A stretch of 64,000 bases of DNA from an uncultured Lachnospiraceae bacterium. Lineage in GTDB: Bacteria; Bacillota; Clostridia; Lachnospirales; Lachnospiraceae. The notes beneath the pieces are model-generated. The model did no database searches. It was given only the letters and a program-made list of their open reading frames with translations, and was not told the origin of the DNA. Both the position numbers and the translations under genes were made by a program. Shown in pieces: positions 16,371 to 24,920 of this stretch. Every line of letters starts with the position of its first letter. Within the stretch, counting starts at the first letter, position 1. The stretch covers positions 25,185 to 89,184 of the forward strand of contig URUY01000015.1 in NCBI GenBank assembly GCA_900551115.1, given 5' to 3'.

Positions 16371-18339
16371 TGCTATTTCCTCCAAGATACTTTTGTATAA
16401 AATCTTCCTCCGACAAAATCGGCACAGCAAGCTCCTTTGCCTTCTTATTTTTGGAGGAAGCTGATGTAACATCGTTATTAATCAGGCATTCCGTTTTACC
16501 GGTAACGCTTCCCGTCACCTTGCCGCCCAAACGTTCAATCTCTTCCTTTAAATCACTGCGGCTGGCATAATGGTTTAAGCTGCCGGTCACAACAAAGGAA
16601 AGCCCGCTTAAGGTCTGGCTGCCCTCTTCTATAACAGGGACTTCTATAATAAGCTCCCGGCAAAGCCTGTAAAGCCTTTCCCTGTTGTCTTCCTTACTCA
16701 TGTAATCCACAAAAGCAGCGGCAATTACCTCTCCTACTCCCTCAATGGCGCTTAATTCCTCTGTATCTGCTCCCATCAAAGCATCTAACTGATATCCAAA
16801 ATGACGGCACAGCATTTTTGCATTAACTAAACCGATACCGGCAATCCCAAGGCTGTAAATCACTTTAGGCAGCGTTGTATTTCTTGCCTTTTCTATACTG
16901 CCGGTCAGGTTTAAATAGGACTTTTCCCCAAAGCCCTCCATTTCCACAATCTGCTCCCTGTACTCTGAAAGATGAAATAAATCCGCAAATTCATGGATAA
17001 AGCCCATGCCGATAAATTTTTCCAATGTAGCTTCAGACAACCCGTCAATATTCATGGCGTCCCTGCTTACAAACAAAGTAAACGCCTTGATTTTTTTAGC
17101 CGGGCAATCCGGATTTGCACAATACAGGCTTTCTGTATCGTTGACACGCTTTACTTCCGTCTCGTGGCGGCATGCCGGACAGATTTTCGGGATTTCCACG
17201 TTATCGGAGCGGGTTAAATTTTCCGCTATCTGCGGAATAATCATATTGGCCTTATAAACCGTTATCCGGTCCCCGATTCCAAGCTGCAATCCACGTAAAA
17301 TACTGATATTATGAACAGAAGCCCTGCTGACGGTAGTGCCTTCCAGTTCAACCGGCTCAAAAATGGCTACCGGATTGATAAGACCGGTTCTGCTGGGGCT
17401 CCACTCAATTTCCGTAAGCGTGGTTTCCCGAAGCTCATCCGCCCATTTAAAAGCAATGGAATCCCTTGGAAACTTAGCCGTCCTTCCCAATGCCTGTCCG
17501 AAAGCAATATCATCATAGGAAAGCACAAGCCCATCCGAAGGGACATCATAATGCTCAATCTTTTTCTCAAAATCGGAAACTGCTTCCAAAATGGTTTCCG
17601 GCGTTACCCGAACATACTCCACCACTTCAAAACCCTGTTCCTTTAAAAAAGCAAACTGGCTTTCTCTGGAATTGGAAAAATCAACCCCGTCTGCCTTTAC
17701 AAGGGAAAAGGCAAAAAAGCGTACATTACGTTTGGCTGTAATTTCATTATTAAGCTGCCTCACGGAACCGCTGCACAGATTACGCGGATTTTTATACTTG
17801 GCTTCCGCCTCCGGAATTTCCTCATTTATCTTTTTAAAATCAGAATAGGTAATAACAGCTTCTCCCCGTAAAACCAACTCTCCCTGATAGGAAATAGCTA
17901 CCGGCAAATTTTTAAAAGTACGGGCATTTCCTGTGATTACCTCACCTACTTCGCCGTTTCCGCGGGTAACTGCTTTTGCAAGTTTTCCTGCATAGTACGT
18001 TAGTACCACCGTCAATCCGTCCAGTTTCCAGCTCAAAAGTGCAGACTTTCCTTGCAACCAATCCTGCAATTCTTCCCTGCTCTTGGTCTTTCCTAAGGAA
18101 AGCATAGGCTTCTCGTGGCGTTCTTTAGGCAGTTCCTCCACAGACTCATACCCCACGTTGACAGTAGGGCTGTCAGATAAAGTAACACCTGTTTCTTTTT
18201 CTAGGCTCTCCAGCTCATCATACAGCCTGTCATAGTCAAAATTGCTCATAATTTCGCGGTTTTCTGCATAATATACCCTGGCGGCCTCGTTCAGCTTCAA
18301 CACCAGTTCTTTCATTCTGTTTATTTTTTCAGCTGCCAT
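16360..18339 (-). CDS. ligA: NAD-dependent DNA ligase LigA
   Basis: 659 residues with the usual domain order: Ia domain (FDYDRLYDEL), adenylation domain with Lys105 of KLDG, OB fold, Cys4 zinc finger (CPAC, then CANPDC), helix-hairpin-helix repeats and a C-terminal BRCT domain. It seals nicks using NAD. Several motifs deviate from the standard form: TRGNGEVGEVIT where TRGDGTxGEDIT is usual, and MLSLGKTK where MLSLxNAF is usual. It is therefore a divergent LigA lineage; whether a second ligase exists elsewhere cannot be seen. It lies 13 bp after the pseudouridine synthase gene and overlaps metA. Confidence 0.93.
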   Translation of the reverse strand: MAAEKINRMKELVLKLNEAARVYYAENREIMSNFDYDRLYDELESLEKETGVTLSDSPTVNVGYESVEELPKERHEKPMLSLGKTKSREELQDWLQGKSALLSWKLDGLTVVLTYYAGKLAKAVTRGNGEVGEVITGNARTFKNLPVAISYQGELVLRGEAVITYSDFKKINEEIPEAEAKYKNPRNLCSGSVRQLNNEITAKRNVRFFAFSLVKADGVDFSNSRESQFAFLKEQGFEVVEYVRVTPETILEAVSDFEKKIEHYDVPSDGLVLSYDDIAFGQALGRTAKFPRDSIAFKWADELRETTLTEIEWSPSRTGLINPVAIFEPVELEGTTVSRASVHNISILRGLQLGIGDRITVYKANMIIPQIAENLTRSDNVEIPKICPACRHETEVKRVNDTESLYCANPDCPAKKIKAFTLFVSRDAMNIDGLSEATLEKFIGMGFIHEFADLFHLSEYREQIVEMEGFGEKSYLNLTGSIEKARNTTLPKVIYSLGIAGIGLVNAKMLCRHFGYQLDALMGADTEELSAIEGVGEVIAAAFVDYMSKEDNRERLYRLCRELIIEVPVIEEGSQTLSGLSFVVTGSLNHYASRSDLKEEIERLGGKVTGSVTGKTECLINNDVTSASSKNKKAKELAVPILSEEDFIQKYLGGNSNAD

Positions 18340-18352
18340 ACAACCTCTTCCT

Positions 18353-19087
18353 TTACTGTCTTTTTAATCCGCACTTATCATACAATAACGCCAGTTCTTC
18401 TTCCGTCAATTCCCGAAACTGTCCAGCATGCAGGTTTCCCAGCACAATATTCATCACTCTGATTCTTTTTAAATGTCTTACCTCATATCCAAAGGCCTTA
18501 CACATTCGTCTGATTTGTCTGTTGACCCCTTGAGTCAATACTATATGGAAGGTAAATTTGCCATCCTGCCAAGTTTTACAGGGTTTTGTCGTAATACCCA
18601 GCTCTTCCAGGTAAACACCGGTCTCCATTTTCTTCAAAAACTCCGGCGTAACCTCTTTATCTGTTTTTACAATATATTCCTTTTCATGGCCTGCGGAGCC
18701 TTTCATCATGGTCTGAATCAATTCCCCGTCGTTTGTAAGAAGCAAAAGCCCCTCCGAATCCTTATCCAGACGTCCTGCATAAGTAACCCTGACCGGATAT
18801 TTCACCATATCCATGATAATCTTTTCCGCATGCCGGTCTTTTTCCGTACACACTACTCCCTGAGGCTTATAAAAAGCCAGAACAACCCGTTTCTTTTCTG
18901 TTCTGGCTTCTTTTTTCCCCACAAGCACCGTGTCGGTTTCTCCTACGCGGTCACCCATTCCGGCAATTCTGCCGTTAATGGTAACGATTCCCTGTTCTAT
19001 CAGCTTATCTGCATCTCTTCTTGAACAGATACCGCTCATGGCTAAATATTTATTTATCCTGATTTTTTCCTGTCCTTTTGCCTGCAT
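18353..19087 (-). CDS. rluF: 23S rRNA pseudouridine synthase, RsuA/RluF family
   Basis: The N-terminal S4 RNA-binding domain (INKYLAMSGICSRRDADKLI) precedes a RsuA-type catalytic domain with the active Asp in AGRLDKDSEGLLLLTNDG. The VNRQIRRMCKAFGYEV segment matches RluF, which modifies the peptidyl-transferase region, but RluB/RluE alternatives cannot be excluded. I prefer the ATG at 19087 because GGAGAG lies six bases upstream; an ATG at 19099 gives four more residues with no better site. It leads the rluF-ligA-metA unit. Confidence 0.88.
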   Translation of the reverse strand: MQAKGQEKIRINKYLAMSGICSRRDADKLIEQGIVTINGRIAGMGDRVGETDTVLVGKKEARTEKKRVVLAFYKPQGVVCTEKDRHAEKIIMDMVKYPVRVTYAGRLDKDSEGLLLLTNDGELIQTMMKGSAGHEKEYIVKTDKEVTPEFLKKMETGVYLEELGITTKPCKTWQDGKFTFHIVLTQGVNRQIRRMCKAFGYEVRHLKRIRVMNIVLGNLHAGQFRELTEEELALLYDKCGLKRQ

Positions 19088-19116
19088 GTAACTCTCCATA
19101 TTCCACGAATAAAGCT

Positions 19117-19145
19117 ATTATATCAAATTACAGGGCAAAATTCCA
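19117..19145 (-). promoter_or_regulatory. Putative extended -10 promoter of rluF-ligA-metA
   Basis: TGGAAT (19145-19140), 17-bp spacer and TGATATAAT (perfect -10 at 19122-19117 with the TGn extension) lie about 30 bp upstream of the rluF start. Confidence 0.5.
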
Positions 19146-19159
19146 TATTATATGGAAAC

Positions 19160-19208
19160 TTTTATCTTATGCCTTTTATCTTCTATCTTCTATCTTTTAT
19201 CTTTTATC
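19160..19208. repeat. Seven 7-bp tandem repeats TTNTATC
   Basis: Seven consecutive heptamers, mostly TTTTATC or TTCTATC with one diverged copy, lie in the gap between rluF and the membrane-protein gene. The rest of this gap holds the rluF promoter. Confidence 0.75.
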
Positions 19209-19263
19209 TTACAATCCCTTTATGCTCTTATCCGAAGAAGCCCGTTTTTACGAAAGCCTGCTT

Positions 19264-20715
19264 CTACGGTTCACCTGTGGCATCACAGTATTCCTTACTT
19301 CCTACATCTTCCCATGCATGTCTGCCTGACGCATATACATCCCCTGTTTTCTTGTCCACAGCATACATATCCAGAATATCGGTGGTAAACTCTTCCCCAT
19401 CTTTATAATAAGTCCGGTAATATACAAACAAATGGCATTTACCATTTTTCGATTCTCTGTCATATACTATCGTTTCCGTATAGTCATAAGTTCCCGGTGT
19501 ACTTTCCAGTTCACCGCTTCCCTCACATAAAAAGGCATAGAAATTTCCCTTTGCATTGTAATCGTAATCATAGGCATAGCCGTTGTCTGCAAAAAGCTTA
19601 TCATACAGCACCTTATAAGCGCCCTCTGCATAGAGCGGCGAGGCTTCATGCTCCTTTGCAATTTCTTCAAAGGTCTTTTCCGTCCCCTGTTCTGCAAGCC
19701 TGTCAAAGCACTGAAGCAGTCTTTCGTATACGTGCTTTTTATCCGTATAGTAATCTGCTGCATAACCGCTTACCATGCCGTTTCTGTAATTTCCAAAAAA
19801 GATTTTGGCCGTCTCTGTTTTTCCTTCGCTGTCCATACACTCTACAACAAGCTTAACCGTCCGTCCTTCCTCTGCAAAGAACTCGTCCTCAAGTACCTTT
19901 TTTATCAAAGCCGCTGTATCTTCTGCACAGGCTTCCATATCTTCTTTTCCCGCACATTCGATTGTAATGCAGCCTATCAGAGGCTTCAGCCCGTCTGACT
20001 CACTGACTGTAAGTTTTCTTTCAGGACAGATTTCTGCAAGTGCCTCTTCCATAATATATCCTGCCCTGCTAACGGCATAATCATCCAAAAAAGCTCCCTC
20101 CACCTCACGAACTCTGAAAATCCGGTCCGGATTTTTCACCGGGTATACATAATACAAGACCAGCCCATCTTGTACTCCTGCCGCCTGCTGTTCCGACATT
20201 TCTTTTTCTAACGCAAATTTTTCATTATATTTTTTTTCAAGAAATAATAAGACGATATCTGTCATCGGCTCATATTCCTTTTTAACAAAAAGCCCCATAT
20301 CCTCCTGATAGGAAAAGCTGGTAGAAGATGGACCGATCAGACTTTTTTCCGTTACAATAATCCCCTCTTTAAAGGTCGTTTCACTTCCGATAGCAAGGCT
20401 CATGAACAGAATTGCCAAAATAGCAAAAAAGGTATAGAAAACAAACAAAATCAGTCCGATTACGGTCAGCACAACACTAATCCCCTGATGCGCTGCCCCG
20501 GCTTTTTTCCACAGCAGACACAAAAGGAATATAATAAATGCAACCGGCATCACCAATAGACTCCATACCAATCCTGCAATCTGCAGCCATGCCCTGTATT
20601 CCATCCCTTCCGGAAGCAGTGCCTCGCAAAAAAAATAAACTGCCATGACCAAAAGAGTAAAAAACCATATATATCCGCATACTAAAACTGCTTTTCCAGC
20701 TTTTTTCTTTTCCAT
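19264..20715 (-). CDS. Membrane protein of unknown function
   Basis: 483 residues. Three strongly hydrophobic helices lie in the first 130 residues, followed by a soluble C-terminal part of about 350 residues rich in Glu, Tyr and Asp with no motif I recognise. The topology suggests a membrane-anchored domain, probably extracytoplasmic. RBS GGAGAGG lies about nine bases before the ATG. The flanking genes (rluF downstream, LytTR unit upstream beyond a terminator) give no functional clue. Confidence 0.7.
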   Translation of the reverse strand: MEKKKAGKAVLVCGYIWFFTLLVMAVYFFCEALLPEGMEYRAWLQIAGLVWSLLVMPVAFIIFLLCLLWKKAGAAHQGISVVLTVIGLILFVFYTFFAILAILFMSLAIGSETTFKEGIIVTEKSLIGPSSTSFSYQEDMGLFVKKEYEPMTDIVLLFLEKKYNEKFALEKEMSEQQAAGVQDGLVLYYVYPVKNPDRIFRVREVEGAFLDDYAVSRAGYIMEEALAEICPERKLTVSESDGLKPLIGCITIECAGKEDMEACAEDTAALIKKVLEDEFFAEEGRTVKLVVECMDSEGKTETAKIFFGNYRNGMVSGYAADYYTDKKHVYERLLQCFDRLAEQGTEKTFEEIAKEHEASPLYAEGAYKVLYDKLFADNGYAYDYDYNAKGNFYAFLCEGSGELESTPGTYDYTETIVYDRESKNGKCHLFVYYRTYYKDGEEFTTDILDMYAVDKKTGDVYASGRHAWEDVGSKEYCDATGEP

Positions 20716-20836
20716 CGCCTTACTTTCCTCTCCTTTTCTTAATCATTACATCACTATCTGATACAGGTAATATATTCGTCATAAAATCAACTTACTTTCT
20801 TCAATATAGTTTTTTCATCCTACACATATATTATAT

Positions 20837-20881
20837 AAAAATGTGCTGTAAAATTCAACGTAGACTTTTACAGCACATTTT
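20837..20881 (-). terminator. Terminator of the LytTR unit
   Basis: Perfect 16-bp stem (20838-20853 and 20866-20881) followed by T-rich sequence on the minus strand. The stop codon of the 33-residue peptide gene falls inside the stem. Confidence 0.85.
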
Positions 20882-20969
20882 GTAAAGACAAAAACAAGAA
20901 CGAAACTAACGTCACAATAATCCATATTATTGCTGACAACATTAATGATTTTTGTATATATTTCTTCAC
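20868..20969 (-). CDS. 33-residue single-pass membrane peptide
   Basis: A GTG start at 20969 lies two bases after the LytTR stop, with an excellent AAGGAGGTG site that overlaps the last LytTR codons. The peptide starts MKKYIQKS, continues with one hydrophobic helix (SAIIWIIVTLVSFLFLSL) and ends at a TAA inside the terminator stem. Amphipathic positive N-terminus plus one helix is the layout of small regulatory membrane peptides. I know no family for it. Coupling to LytTR suggests a partner or sensor of that regulator, but that is inference. Confidence 0.65.
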   Translation of the reverse strand: MKKYIQKSLMLSAIIWIIVTLVSFLFLSLQNVL

Positions 20970-20971
20970 AT

Positions 20972-21412
20972 CTACACCTCCTTAAAAATCTTTCTTTTTA
21001 TTTCCGGAATATAAGTTCTTGAAACAATTATTTTTTCTCCATTAGACAACTCCGCTTCCAATCTACTGTTGGCTAACGCCTTTATATGTACAAGCTCATT
21101 AATATTCACCAAACAAGTTCTACCTACTTTCACAAAATCATATTCTTTCAGTTCATTTTCTAACTGGTACAAGCGTTTTTCGCTTCTGAATACCATTCCC
21201 TTTGTATATATAAAAGTACGCTTATCAATGCTTTCTATATAAAAAATATCCGGCACCAAGACCTTATAGTTTCTGCCATTCTCACTACCAATTAAAAACT
21301 GTTCCTCTGTTCTCAGTTTCCGAATGATGCGTGATACTTGGCTACTCTGCTTTGGATATTCTACGGTCACAGTTAATTCCACATCTGAATTTTCCTTAAG
21401 TATTAGTTTCAT
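20972..21412 (-). CDS. LytTR-domain DNA-binding regulator
   Basis: 146 residues from the ATG at 21412, which follows CAGGAGGTGACGTA. There is no receiver domain: about 45 N-terminal residues lead into a LytTR domain (IFYIESIDKRTFIYT, VKVGRTCLVNINELVHI, IVSRTYI). Such stand-alone LytTR proteins often pair with a small inhibitory membrane protein encoded next to them, usually DUF3021. Here the only partner is a 33-residue peptide. It probably autoregulates. Confidence 0.9.
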   Translation of the reverse strand: MKLILKENSDVELTVTVEYPKQSSQVSRIIRKLRTEEQFLIGSENGRNYKVLVPDIFYIESIDKRTFIYTKGMVFRSEKRLYQLENELKEYDFVKVGRTCLVNINELVHIKALANSRLEAELSNGEKIIVSRTYIPEIKRKIFKEV

Positions 21413-21431
21413 TACGTCACCTCCTGTACAT

Positions 21432-21460
21432 ATCATATATACTCGCTCGCTTAATTTCAA
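21432..21460 (-). promoter_or_regulatory. Putative promoter of the LytTR gene
   Basis: TTGAAA (21460-21455), 17-bp spacer, TATGAT (21437-21432). The leader would be very short. Confidence 0.5.
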
Positions 21461-21560
21461 CCATCCCGCAACCAATCTACAAAACATCATAACTTAGTTA
21501 CAAAATATACTTACTATTTCTGAACACAGCCTTTTCTATCAATTAACTCGTTCCTATACA

Positions 21561-21701
21561 TTATTTATGTATCAACGGTTGCTTCTTCAACATCGCCTTC
21601 TGCGTTCTCCACACCTCGCCTATAATCTCCTTCACTTCCTTCATATCCGCCTCATACCACGTGTATATAACGACATCAAAATAACATAAAGTATTTTCTA
21701 T
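21561..21701 (-). pseudogene. Short coding remnant, identity unknown
   Basis: A 46-codon open stretch without a start codon encodes a plausible protein end containing FDVVIYTWYEADMKEV and IIGEVWRTQKAML, then a stop. Composition looks coding, while two stops sit directly upstream in frame. It is the only content of the 400-bp gap between the LytTR gene and the gdhA terminator besides the LytTR promoter. I do not recognise the family. Confidence 0.4.
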
Positions 21702-21740
21702 TTATCAATATTCTGACAATTCACATGTCTTTCAATACAT

Positions 21741-21777
21741 AAAAAAAGTCCCGGAAATTCAGCATTTCCAGGACTTA
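21741..21777 (-). terminator. Terminator of gdhA
   Basis: AAGTCC.GGAAAT pairs with ATTTCC.GGACTT around five bases, then a seven-T run on the minus strand. Confidence 0.85.
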
Positions 21778-21809
21778 TCAATATCCTTTTTATCTTAGAA
21801 AATCAGCTA

Positions 21810-23156
21810 TTATACAATACCCTGCGCTGTCATAGCCTCTGCAACCTTTAAGAAGCCTGCAATGTTGGCGCCTGCCACATAGTTGCCCTCCATACCGAAC
21901 TTCTTTGCTGCTGCGTCCAGATTATGGAAGATATTTACCATGATGCCCTGCAGCTTACTGTCAACCTCTTCAAAGGTCCAGGAAAGACGCTCGCTGTTCT
22001 GGCTCATTTCCAGAGCGGAGGTAGCTACACCGCCTGCATTGGCAGCCTTGCCGGGACAGAACAGAATGCCGCTCTTCTGCAGGTATTCTGTTGCTTCTAA
22101 GGTAGTAGGCATATTAGCACCCTCTGCCACTGCGAAGCAGCCGTTTGCCACAAGTGCCTTGGCATCATCAAGGTTAAGCTCATTCTGGGTTGCACAGGGA
22201 AGTGCAATATCCACTTTAACAGACCACTGATTAGTGCCTTCACAAGCCTTGTCATGATACTGCGCTGAAGGTCTTGCTGCTGCATACTCGGTCAATCTTG
22301 CACGCTTTACTTCCTTTACTTCTTTCAAAAGTGCAACATCTATTCCTTCAGGATCATAAATCCAGCCTGTGGAATCAGAGCAGGTAACCGGCTTTGCTCC
22401 TAACTGCTGTGCTTTCTGAATTGCATAAATTGCTACATTACCGGAACCGGAAACGGCAATCGTCTTATCCTTGATATCCTTGCCATTGCACTTTAACATT
22501 TCTGCGGTCAGGTATAAAAGACCATAACCTGTTGCCTCTTTTCTTGCCAGAGAGCCGCCATATGTAAGACCCTTACCGGTCAGTACGCCTTCATATAAAC
22601 CGGTCAGTTTTTTATACTGGCCGTACATATATCCGATTTCTCTTGCACCGGTACCGATATCGCCGGCAGGAACATCGGTGTCTGCACCTATATATCTGTA
22701 AAGCTCATTGATAAAGCTCTGGCAGAATGCCATTACCTCTCTGTCAGACTTGCCCTTAGGGTCAAAGTCAGAGCCGCCCTTACCGCCGCCGATAGGCAGT
22801 CCTGTCAGGGAATTCTTGAAAATCTGCTCAAATCCGAGGAACTTAATAACGCCCAAATTTACGGAAGGATGCAGTCTCAAGCCGCCCTTGTAGGGTCCGA
22901 TTGCACTGTTGAACTGTACACGGAAACCGTTGTTCACCTGTACCTGTCCCTTGTCATCTACCCAGGGAACGCGAAACATAATCTGTCTCTCCGGTGTGCA
23001 GAGTCTTTCCAATAAAGCGTCCTTTCTATAAGCTTCTTCATTTGCTTCAATCACTACACGCAGGGATTCCAGTACTTCTTTAACTGCCTGATGAAATTCC
23101 GGCTGTGCAGGATTTTTTGCAACTACAAGTTCAAATACCTCATCAACGTATGACAT
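21810..23156 (-). CDS. gdhA: Glutamate dehydrogenase, hexameric, probably NADP-specific
   Basis: 448 residues from the ATG at 23156 (site GAAGGAGG), the standard size for the 50-kDa class. It interconverts 2-oxoglutarate plus ammonia and glutamate. The glutamate site PIGGGKGGSDFDPKGKS, VPAGDIGTGAREIG and the Rossmann turn SGSGNVA are visible. The stretch after the second beta strand is CSDSTG, resembling NADP enzymes such as that of E. coli rather than the NAD-specific clostridial catabolic enzyme. It is a single-gene unit with its own strong promoter and terminator. Confidence 0.95.
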   Translation of the reverse strand: MSYVDEVFELVVAKNPAQPEFHQAVKEVLESLRVVIEANEEAYRKDALLERLCTPERQIMFRVPWVDDKGQVQVNNGFRVQFNSAIGPYKGGLRLHPSVNLGVIKFLGFEQIFKNSLTGLPIGGGKGGSDFDPKGKSDREVMAFCQSFINELYRYIGADTDVPAGDIGTGAREIGYMYGQYKKLTGLYEGVLTGKGLTYGGSLARKEATGYGLLYLTAEMLKCNGKDIKDKTIAVSGSGNVAIYAIQKAQQLGAKPVTCSDSTGWIYDPEGIDVALLKEVKEVKRARLTEYAAARPSAQYHDKACEGTNQWSVKVDIALPCATQNELNLDDAKALVANGCFAVAEGANMPTTLEATEYLQKSGILFCPGKAANAGGVATSALEMSQNSERLSWTFEEVDSKLQGIMVNIFHNLDAAAKKFGMEGNYVAGANIAGFLKVAEAMTAQGIV

Positions 23157-23200
23157 CTTTATGTCCTCCTTCAATTTGTGACATCTTTGTCCCACGCCTT

Positions 23201-23229
23201 ATTATATAATGTGATTTTTTAATTGTAAA
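23201..23229 (-). promoter_or_regulatory. Sigma-A promoter of gdhA
   Basis: TTTACA (23229-23224), 17-bp spacer, perfect TATAAT (23206-23201); one of the best promoter matches in the window, consistent with abundant expression. Confidence 0.8.
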
Positions 23230-23273
23230 GCACTTTATCTCATTAAATCGCAAAAGTTGACTGATACAAAAAA

Positions 23274-23717
23274 TTACAGGTACTTTTTCATAATATTTAT
23301 ATTCTTTTCTTCAAAATCCATCAGTTCCTTCGCAAGCTCCACTGCATAGGAACGGCTTATGGCCCCATCACCCGCATTATGATTCAGTGCCTTGCACATT
23401 TCCGTAATCCCCCGGTTGCTTCCCTGAATCATCATTTCAGCCAGATGGCTTGTGCTGGTATCAAAAAAGGTGTTCATGTGTACTGCTCCCTTTAACATCA
23501 TATCTGACAGATGATTTTGATGCACCGGCTCTGCCTTTGCCTCTAACAGCTTATTCATGGCACGATTGCGGATATCCGAATACTTCAGTGCCTGTCTGGA
23601 TATCTGCAGGGCAAAATCGTCCTCATAGGTTTTGTCGCTTAAGGTTTCAATGGCTTTTATAGCCATCTCTGCATTTTTTTGTATTTCCCTGTATACATTT
23701 ATTTCTTCCGGTTTCAT
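23274..23717 (-). CDS. Helical protein of unknown function
   Basis: 147 residues, almost wholly alpha-helical by composition, with two similar central segments (HLSDMMLKGAVHMNTFFD and HLAEMMIQGSNRGITEM), which may be an internal repeat of a helical bundle. No signal peptide or membrane helix. The resemblance to ferritin-like bundles such as DUF2383 is only structural impression. RBS GAGGAG is well placed. It lies between gdhA and an oxidoreductase on the same strand. Confidence 0.6.
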   Translation of the reverse strand: MKPEEINVYREIQKNAEMAIKAIETLSDKTYEDDFALQISRQALKYSDIRNRAMNKLLEAKAEPVHQNHLSDMMLKGAVHMNTFFDTSTSHLAEMMIQGSNRGITEMCKALNHNAGDGAISRSYAVELAKELMDFEEKNINIMKKYL

Positions 23718-23773
23718 GGTGTCACACTCCTCATCCCAGTATTCCTCTACAGTATGGCACCATCCGTTTTATT

Positions 23774-24754
23774 TTATTCAAAAGGATACTTTACTCCCCA
23801 CTGTTCTCTTAACATATCCATCAGCCGCATAATCCGCAGCGTTTCTGCATGGGGCATTTGGGGACACTGCACAAAGCCTTCTTTGATTGCCTTTACGCAT
23901 GCCTCTACTTCGTATTCATAGCCGCTAATCTGCTTCGGTGCTTTATAGCATGCAACTTTCTTATAAGAACTGTCATACACCGTCATGCTTGCAAAATTAT
24001 TGATATTTTCTACAACTGCATAGCCTTTTGTACCGCATATGCTTCCTATGCGGTCACTCTGCACAGCCATGGACGCATGCAGAACCGCCATTGCTCCGTT
24101 TTTATAGTGGAGGGTAATGCTTTCCTGCCTGTCCACGCCTGAGGGCAGCAAATCACAGGAAGAGCTTACCTTCTCTATCTCGGTACCGAGTATCATGGAA
24201 GCAAAATTGATTGTATATACACCCAAATCAAGAAGCGCTCCTCCTGCCAGCCAAGGGTCGGTCAGCCTGCTTACTTTTTCAATGGCATACCCTAAACTGG
24301 CGCTTACCACGCGCACCTCACCTATCATGCCGCTGTCTAACACCTCTCTGATAGTCCGGTAAAAGGGCATGTAACGTATCCACATGGCTTCCGCGACAAG
24401 CACCCCTTTTTCCTCTGCAAGACGCAAAACCTCCTCAGCCTGTGCCGCATTGGCGGTAAAGGCTTTTTCGCAAAGCACCGGTTTTCCATAGCTGATACAC
24501 AGCTTTGCATTCTCATAATGCATAGCATGTGGCGTGGCAATATATACCAGATCCACCTTTTTATCCTGAAGCATTTCTTCATAAGAGCCGTAACACTTTT
24601 TAATACCATGGGCCGCGCCAAAGGCTTCTGCCTTCTCCTGTGTACGCGAGGCTGCCGCATAGCACCTGACACCCCGCATTTTATTTACCGTATCTGCCAT
24701 TGTCCCTGCAATATTCCCGGTTCCCATAATGCCTAAATTTATTTTCCCCAACAT
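23774..24754 (-). CDS. Gfo/Idh/MocA family NAD(P)-dependent oxidoreductase
   Basis: 326 residues. N-terminal Rossmann fold (GIMGTGNIAGTMADTV), the CEKAF sequence at the position of the EKP motif, and a C-terminal alpha/beta domain with GGALLDLGVYTINFAS. Family members act on sugars, inositols, dihydrodiols or biliverdin; the substrate cannot be read from sequence. It has GGAGGGTTTTATATG at the start and stands apart from the SH3 gene by a terminator. Confidence 0.9.
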   Translation of the reverse strand: MLGKINLGIMGTGNIAGTMADTVNKMRGVRCYAAASRTQEKAEAFGAAHGIKKCYGSYEEMLQDKKVDLVYIATPHAMHYENAKLCISYGKPVLCEKAFTANAAQAEEVLRLAEEKGVLVAEAMWIRYMPFYRTIREVLDSGMIGEVRVVSASLGYAIEKVSRLTDPWLAGGALLDLGVYTINFASMILGTEIEKVSSSCDLLPSGVDRQESITLHYKNGAMAVLHASMAVQSDRIGSICGTKGYAVVENINNFASMTVYDSSYKKVACYKAPKQISGYEYEVEACVKAIKEGFVQCPQMPHAETLRIMRLMDMLREQWGVKYPFE

Positions 24755-24808
24755 ATAAAACCCTCCTGCTGTATTTTATAAGCCCTTTTTCTTCTATAAA
24801 AAAACTAT

Positions 24809-24846
24809 AAAAAAATTATAGCATGAACGCAGTGTCCATGCTATAA
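24809..24846 (-). terminator. Terminator of the SH3b-domain gene
   Basis: TTATAGCATG/CATGCTATAA stem with 11-base loop followed by seven T residues on the minus strand. Confidence 0.85.
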
Positions 24847-24920
24847 AAGTTTACTGATTATATTGTTTTTAATTGCTTTAAAAAAAGAATTTTGTGTAAG
24901 GCTACGCTTACTATATCCGG

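Noticed and set aside
16371..16480. SAM riboswitch or T-box leader for metA
   Set aside because: metA starts inside ligA, leaving no room for a leader, and no S-box or T-box elements are visible.
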